Part shown: one piece after another, positions 58,796 through 64,000 of the stretch
Numbering within the stretch: position 1 is the first letter of the stretch
How the letters are laid out: every line of letters starts with the position of its first letter
Origin: Flavobacteriaceae bacterium
GTDB lineage: Bacteria; Bacteroidota; Bacteroidia; Flavobacteriales; Flavobacteriaceae
Direction of reading: 5' to 3'
Assembly: GCA_947463515.1 (NCBI GenBank)
Contig: CANHRI010000001.1
Coordinates: forward strand, 58,470 to 122,469
DNA: 64,000 nt
Position numbers and translations under genes: made by a program
The notes under the pieces: model-generated
The model's input: the letters and a program-made list of their open reading frames with translations, nothing else
Told to the model about the DNA's origin: nothing
Database searches by the model: none

Positions 58796-61523
58796 AATCC
58801 GCCACATTCGGCGCCAACCACTTATGAGCCACCTCCACCGATACACCACGACGTTGCGCATAATCCTCGACCTGATCGGCTTTGATTTTCCCCAACCCGA
58901 AATACTTGCTTTCGGGATGAGCAAAATAGTAACCCGACACCGAAGCAGCCGGCCACATCGCCATACTTTCGGTCAGGGTTACTCCAATGCGTTCTTCTAC
59001 TTGCAAAAGTTTCCAAATCGTCGGTTTTTCCAAATGGTCGGGACAAGCGGGATAGCCCGGTGCGGGTCGGATGCCCTTATAATCTTCGGCAATCAAGGCT
59101 GGGTTATCCAACTGTTCGTCGCTGGCATAACCCCAAATTTCTTTCCGAACTTTCAAATGCAAATATTCAGCAAAGGCCTCCGCCAATCGGTCGCCCAAGG
59201 CTTTGACCATAATCGCCTGGTAATCGTCCAAATCCTTTTCAAACACGGCTGCTTTTTCATCAACCCCAAAACCCGTCGTCACACAAAAACACCCGATGTA
59301 ATCTTGCACGCCCGTTTCTTTGGGTGCGATAAAGTCGGCCAAGGCGATATTCGGCGCTCCTATATTCTTCTTTGACTGCTGACGCAAGGTGAGGAAAGTT
59401 GTCGGTGGTCGGTTGCTAGTTACTGGTTGTGGGTTGTCGGTGGTTGGCAGCACTTCGATATCATCATCGTTGACGGAATTTGCTGGGAAAATGCCCACTA
59501 AACCTTTGGCGATAAACCAGTTTTCGCTCACAATTTGCGCCAACATTTTTTGAGCATCGTCAAACAGCTGTTGCGCTTGTTCGCCTACGACATCATCCTT
59601 CAATATCGCGGGGTATTTCCCAAACAGCTGCCACGAATGGAAAAACGGTGTCCAGTCGATAAACGGCACCAATGCCGCCAAGGTTACCTTCACTTCTTGT
59701 ACCCCAATAAAATTAGGCTGAGCCGGTTGGTATTGGGACCAATCCAAACGCAATTTATTCGCACGGGCTTCAGTTAGACGCAAGAATTCCTTTTCGCGAC
59801 TGCGGTTCAAATACCCTTCGCGCAATTGATCGTATTCCTCCCGAATTTGTTCGGCATAAGTCGCTTTGTTTTCGGGTTGCAACAAATTACTCGCTACCGT
59901 TACGGCACGCGAGGCATCGTTGACATGCACCACACTTCCGGTGTATTCGGGGGCAATCTTCACCGCAGTATGTGCACGCGAAGTCGTTGCGCCTCCAATC
60001 ATAATCGGAATAGAAATATTCAAGCGTTCCATTTCTTTGGCGAGATACACCATTTCGTCTAAAGACGGCGTGATCAAACCACTCAATCCAATGATGTCTA
60101 CATTTTCAGCGACAGCGGTTTGTATAATTTTCTCGGGCGGTACCATCACCCCCAAGTCGATAATTTCAAAGTTATTACAGGCCAACACCACCGATACGAT
60201 GTTTTTTCCAATATCGTGTACGTCGCCTTTTACAGTAGCCATGAGAACCTTTCCAGCCCCCGCCGACTGACCGTCTTTACTGGCTTCAATAAATGGTAAA
60301 AGGTACGCCACTGCCTTTTTCATGACCCGAGCCGATTTCACCACTTGCGGCAAGAACATTTTTCCTGAACCAAACAAATCGCCGACTACATTCATCCCGT
60401 TCATCAAATGTTGTTCGATGACTTGGATGGGTTTATCAACCAATTGACGTGCTTCTTCCACATCTAGTTCGATAAATTCGTCCAAGCCTTTTACTAGGGA
60501 ATGTGTAAGGCGTTCTTGTACCGAACCGTTGCGCCATTCTTGAACAACCTTATCCGTGGTTTTGGTATCCGATTTTAAGTTTTCGGCGTAGTCGAGCAAA
60601 CGTTCTGTCGCATCATCACGACGATCAAGCAAGACATCTTCAACATAGGTGAGTAAATCGGGATCAATTTCGTCATAGATCTCTAACATTTCCGGATTCA
60701 CAATACCCATCGTCATGCCGTGTTGGATAGCATTGTATAGAAAAGCAGAGTGCATGGCTTCACGCACTTTGTCATTCCCACGGAAGGAAAATGACACGTT
60801 ACTCACCCCTCCCGAAACATGGGCATAGGGCAGATTTTCACGAATCCATTTTGTCGCTAAAAAGAAATCCACTGCATTGCGGCGGTGTTCCTCCATACCG
60901 GTAGCGACGGGAAAAATATTGGGGTCAAAAATGATATCGGTAGCCGGAAAACCCACTTGATGCACCAAGATATCGTAACTGCGTTTACAAATTTCGATTC
61001 GGCGTTCGTAGGTATCAGCTTGTCCCACCTCATCAAAAGCCATGACAATCACAGCAGCGCCGTAGCGTTTGATCAATTTGGCATGATGGATAAAAGCGGC
61101 TTCCCCTTCTTTCAAAGAAATCGAGTTCACAACGCCTTTTCCTTGGATGACTTTGAGTCCGGCTTCAATGATTTCCCATTTCGAACTGTCGATCATCACA
61201 GGAACACGAGCAATATCGGGTTCGGCTGCAATCAAATTCAGGAATTTAGTCATCGCTTCTACCCCATCAAGCATTCCTTCGTCCATGTTGACATCGATGA
61301 TTTGCGCACCGCCTTCTACTTGGGCGCGGGCAATATCTACAGCTGCCTCGTAATTCCCCTCTTTAATTAATCGCAAAAACTTACGGGAACCCGTTACATT
61401 GGTCCGTTCCCCTACGTTAACGAAGTTGGTTTCTGGAGTGATGATTAGTGGTTCTAAACCAGATAATCGCAAGTATTGGGTTGTCGGTTGTCGGTTGTCG
61501 GTTGTCGGTATCTCCTTACTCAT
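58794..61523 (-). CDS. metH: Methionine synthase, pterin/B12-binding/activation domains (split MetH C-part)
   Basis: [54 protein letters not shown]. Confidence 0.94.
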   Translation of the reverse strand: MSKEIPTTDNRQPTTQYLRLSGLEPLIITPETNFVNVGERTNVTGSRKFLRLIKEGNYEAAVDIARAQVEGGAQIIDVNMDEGMLDGVEAMTKFLNLIAAEPDIARVPVMIDSSKWEIIEAGLKVIQGKGVVNSISLKEGEAAFIHHAKLIKRYGAAVIVMAFDEVGQADTYERRIEICKRSYDILVHQVGFPATDIIFDPNIFPVATGMEEHRRNAVDFFLATKWIRENLPYAHVSGGVSNVSFSFRGNDKVREAMHSAFLYNAIQHGMTMGIVNPEMLEIYDEIDPDLLTYVEDVLLDRRDDATERLLDYAENLKSDTKTTDKVVQEWRNGSVQERLTHSLVKGLDEFIELDVEEARQLVDKPIQVIEQHLMNGMNVVGDLFGSGKMFLPQVVKSARVMKKAVAYLLPFIEASKDGQSAGAGKVLMATVKGDVHDIGKNIVSVVLACNNFEIIDLGVMVPPEKIIQTAVAENVDIIGLSGLITPSLDEMVYLAKEMERLNISIPIMIGGATTSRAHTAVKIAPEYTGSVVHVNDASRAVTVASNLLQPENKATYAEQIREEYDQLREGYLNRSREKEFLRLTEARANKLRLDWSQYQPAQPNFIGVQEVKVTLAALVPFIDWTPFFHSWQLFGKYPAILKDDVVGEQAQQLFDDAQKMLAQIVSENWFIAKGLVGIFPANSVNDDDIEVLPTTDNPQPVTSNRPPTTFLTLRQQSKKNIGAPNIALADFIAPKETGVQDYIGCFCVTTGFGVDEKAAVFEKDLDDYQAIMVKALGDRLAEAFAEYLHLKVRKEIWGYASDEQLDNPALIAEDYKGIRPAPGYPACPDHLEKPTIWKLLQVEERIGVTLTESMAMWPAASVSGYYFAHPESKYFGLGKIKADQVEDYAQRRGVSVEVAHKWLAPNVAD
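59398..59446 (-). repeat. Intragenic heptamer array, 7 units, in metH
   Basis: Plus strand GTTGTCG GTGGTCG GTTGCTA GTTACTG GTTGTGG GTTGTCG GTGGTTG. Confidence 0.92.
61480..61507 (-). repeat. Intragenic heptamer array, 4 perfect units, 5' end of metH C-part
   Basis: Plus strand (GTTGTCG)x4; encodes [10 protein letters not shown]. Confidence 0.95.
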
Positions 61524-61530
61524 AATGCAC

Positions 61531-62541
61531 TTATATACGGGCTACTGATGACTGTAAACTGCTCTCGGTTCTCGGCTTAAATTCTGCCGCCACTTGTGCA
61601 ATCGCACGAATATGCTCTGGAGTAGTCCCGCAACAGCCCCCGATGATGTTCACTAAGTTTTCATTCAAATACTCGCGAATTAAGGCTTGCATTTCTTCGG
61701 GCGTTTGATCGTATTGACCGAAGGCATTGGGCAAACCAGCATTGGGATGCGCCGAAATATTGAGTTGGGTATGTTGCCCTAAGCGTTTTAAATACGGTTT
61801 CAACTGATCGGCACCGAGTGCACAATTGAAGCCAACACTTAACAAAGGAATGTGTGCAATCGATATCAAAAAAGCTTCCACCGTTTGCCCGGATAGGGTT
61901 CGCCCAGAGGCATCGGTAATCGTTCCAGAAACCATAACGGGAATATCGGATTGGCGTTCTTCTTTCACTTCTTCGATGGCAAACAAGGCAGCTTTGGCGT
62001 TCAGCGTATCAAAAATCGTTTCGACCAAAAGTAGGTCGGCTCCCCCATCGATAAGCGCTTCCACTTGTTGGCGGTAGGCAATTCGCAAATCGTCAAAAGT
62101 TACGGCGCGATAGCCTGGATCGTTGACATCGGGACTCATGCTGGCGGTACGGTTGGTGGGACCGATTGAACCTGCCACAAAACGGGGTTTGTCGGTAAAT
62201 TCGTCGGCTACTTCACGGGCAATTTTAGCCGATTGGTAGTTGAGTTCGTAGACTAAATCTTCCATATGGTAATCGGCCATCCCAATCGTGGTTCCTGAAA
62301 AGGTATTGGTTTCTACGATATCGGCACCGGCTTCAAAGTACGCACGATGCACGGCTTTTACGGCCTCGGGTTGGGTGATGGAAAGCAAGTCGTTATTCCC
62401 TTTTAGGGGATGAGGAAAATCTTTAAAACGTTCGCCACGGAAGTCAGCTTCTTCAAACTGATTGCGTTGCAACATAGTTCCCATGGCGCCATCGAGAACA
62501 AGGATTCGCTGTTTTAGAATTTCATTAATATTTACACGCAT
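61531..62541 (-). CDS. metH: Methionine synthase homocysteine-binding domain (split MetH N-part)
   Basis: [46 protein letters not shown]-like [14 protein letters not shown]. Confidence 0.94.
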   Translation of the reverse strand: MRVNINEILKQRILVLDGAMGTMLQRNQFEEADFRGERFKDFPHPLKGNNDLLSITQPEAVKAVHRAYFEAGADIVETNTFSGTTIGMADYHMEDLVYELNYQSAKIAREVADEFTDKPRFVAGSIGPTNRTASMSPDVNDPGYRAVTFDDLRIAYRQQVEALIDGGADLLLVETIFDTLNAKAALFAIEEVKEERQSDIPVMVSGTITDASGRTLSGQTVEAFLISIAHIPLLSVGFNCALGADQLKPYLKRLGQHTQLNISAHPNAGLPNAFGQYDQTPEEMQALIREYLNENLVNIIGGCCGTTPEHIRAIAQVAAEFKPRTESSLQSSVARI

Positions 62542-62544
62542 AAT

Positions 62545-62698
62545 GATAACTAATCTTGTATTGCGTTATCAGGAAAGAGAGGATTCTCCTAAGTTATCTT
62601 TTTCTGAAAAAATCAGAATAGAATGTAGCACCTTCCTCGAGGTTGAGGGGTTGCTAAGCGTTCGTAGGGTCTATTCCCTCCCGCTTTCGTGATAACGC
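62545..62698 (-). ncRNA. SAM-I (S-box)-like riboswitch with expression platform upstream of metH
   Basis: Minus strand GUUAUCacgaaagcGGGAGGGAAUAGACCCUACGAacgcuuaGCAACCccuc...GGAAGGUGCUACAUUCU...GAUAAC. Confidence 0.88.
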
Positions 62699-62718
62699 CA
62701 TTATTTTTAAGAACAATG

Positions 62719-62750
62719 CAAAGGTAAGACAAGAAAATCCTCATTTCAAA
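62719..62750 (-). promoter_or_regulatory. Promoter of the metH riboswitch transcript
   Basis: Minus strand TTTG-N20-TACCTTTG. Confidence 0.65.
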
Positions 62751-62769
62751 ATAATTATTTGAAAAAAAG

Positions 62770-62783
62770 CGCAAACGTTTGCG
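62770..62783. promoter_or_regulatory. 14-bp palindrome CGCAAACGTTTGCG (LacI/PurR-operator-like)
   Basis: Perfect palindrome lying between the divergent metH and metK promoters. Confidence 0.6.
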
Positions 62784-62800
62784 AAAAATTTAAAGATATA

Positions 62801-62834
62801 TTTGGAATTATTGGATTTGATTTTCATAAATTTG
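62801..62834 (+). promoter_or_regulatory. Promoter of metK
   Basis: TTTG (62801-62804), 22-nt spacer, TAAATTTG (62827-62834). Confidence 0.6.
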
Positions 62835-62849
62835 CAACCGAAAAATAGA

Positions 62850-62921
62850 AGAGGAGAAATTTGTTCTGATTGCAACCTCGTAAAAAAATGCTAAAGCAGT
62901 AATTCTTCTTTAGTTGTTGCA
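62850..62921 (+). ncRNA. Candidate SAM-II-like riboswitch in the metK leader
   Basis: GAGGagaAAUUUGuucugaUUGCAaCCUCgUAAAaaaauGCUAAAg followed by a segment complementary to both core motifs. Confidence 0.5.
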
Positions 62922-62972
62922 CCACCCTTTTTCCCTCTTATCATTTAAAACAAAAATTTTAAAGGTATAATT

Positions 62973-64000
62973 ATGGCTTATTTATTTACTTCTGAGTCGG
63001 TAAGTGAAGGACACCCAGACAAAGTAGCGGATCAGATTTCTGACGCGTTAATTGACAACTTTTTGGCATTTGATGCTGATTCTAAAGTAGCTTGCGAAAC
63101 GTTGGTCACTACGGGACAAGTTATTTTGGCGGGTGAGGTGAAATCTAACACCTATTTGGATGTGCAGCAAATCGCACGTGATGTCATCAAGAAAATTGGG
63201 TACACCAAAAGCGAGTACATGTTTGAAGCCAATTCATGTGGTGTGCTTTCAGCGATTCACGAACAATCGGCAGACATTAACCAAGGAGTTGACCGTGCCA
63301 CCAAAGAAGAGCAAGGGGCGGGTGACCAAGGAATGATGTTTGGCTATGCCACCAATGAAACCAACAATTACATGCCATTGGCGTTGGATTTGTCGCATGC
63401 CTTATTGATTGAATTGGCAAATTTACGTCGCGAAAACAATGAAATCACCTATTTACGTCCAGATGCCAAGTCGCAAGTAACTTTAGAATATTCTGACGAT
63501 AACAAACCGCAACGTATTGACGCGATTGTGATTTCGACCCAACACGACGACTTCGATCAAGAAGAAGCGATGTTGGCGAAAATCAAGAAAGACATGATCG
63601 AAATCTTGATTCCGCGCGTGAAAGCGAAATACCCACAATACGCCCATTTATTTAACGACGATATCACCTACCACATCAACCCAACAGGTAAATTCGTGAT
63701 CGGTGGTCCACACGGAGATACAGGTTTAACAGGCCGTAAAATCATCGTAGATACCTACGGTGGAAAAGGTGCTCACGGTGGTGGTGCATTCTCTGGTAAG
63801 GATCCGTCCAAAGTAGACCGTTCAGCTGCCTATGCAACACGTCACATAGCGAAAAACTTAGTCGCTGCTGGTTTATGTGACCAAGTATTAGTTCAAGTTT
63901 CTTACGCGATCGGTGTAGCTAAACCATGTGGTTTATTCATTGATACCTACGGAACAGCGAAAGTAGATATGACAGACGGCGAAATCGCACGTAAAGTAGA
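62973..64000 (+). CDS. metK: S-adenosylmethionine synthetase, truncated by window end
   Basis: [34 protein letters not shown]...[16 protein letters not shown]; open to base 64000. Confidence 0.97.
   Translation, partial: MAYLFTSESVSEGHPDKVADQISDALIDNFLAFDADSKVACETLVTTGQVILAGEVKSNTYLDVQQIARDVIKKIGYTKSEYMFEANSCGVLSAIHEQSADINQGVDRATKEEQGAGDQGMMFGYATNETNNYMPLALDLSHALLIELANLRRENNEITYLRPDAKSQVTLEYSDDNKPQRIDAIVISTQHDDFDQEEAMLAKIKKDMIEILIPRVKAKYPQYAHLFNDDITYHINPTGKFVIGGPHGDTGLTGRKIIVDTYGGKGAHGGGAFSGKDPSKVDRSAAYATRHIAKNLVAAGLCDQVLVQVSYAIGVAKPCGLFIDTYGTAKVDMTDGEIARKV

Noticed and set aside
62462-62692. 76-aa plus-strand ORF
   Set aside because: Antisense to the riboswitch and metH start; no support as a protein.
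1-64000. tRNA/rRNA genes, transposases, prophage or integrase
   Set aside because: None recognised by eye; no tRNA cloverleaf motifs, IS ORFs or phage genes were seen, though a tRNAscan run would be more reliable.

Overview
This window looks like a Flavobacteriaceae-type (Bacteroidota) chromosome: T9SS type A/B sorting domains, GldA, ExbB/ExbD/TonB, TAnnTTTG -7 promoter elements. It is mostly housekeeping. Contents in order: an arsenic pair (phosphatase/ArsC-like + Acr3); T9SS secreted proteins; FabH-like/methyltransferase/GT2; MlaE-MlaF; ManC; SprT-like; AnmK; an amino-acid dehydrogenase; NhaA; MiaE; a TonB/ExbBD operon with a PstS-like protein; kynurenine genes kmo and kynU; a tightly coupled photolyase/cryptochrome cassette; queA; aroA; dtd; rsgA; a pheA-aminotransferase-tyrA-aroF/chorismate mutase operon; gldA; metF; split metH; and a truncated metK. 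The main signals lie between or inside genes. (1) A SAM-I-like riboswitch precedes metH and has a readable four-segment (A:B/C:D versus A:C) translational switch. (2) The divergent metK leader has a SAM-II-like core whose two conserved segments are both complementary to one downstream segment, and a 14-bp LacI/PurR-like palindrome sits between the two promoters. (3) A Phe/Tyr-rich 30-aa leader peptide (MSSTFHAYFTYFFYFFSPKEK...) plus a terminator hairpin precedes pheA; neither the leader nor its frame is in the ORF track. (4) Strictly 7-bp-periodic degenerate repeat arrays occur in many intergenic gaps and twice inside metH. (5) A structured intergenic element of about 110-130 bp occurs in three copies with a compensatory change in its closing stem. 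(6) Three disrupted genes are present: a nonsense codon in a T9SS repeat protein, a nuclease-like gene with a stop and a poly-A frameshift, and a DUF853/HerA-like remnant. All calls come from reading the sequence; no database search was run.
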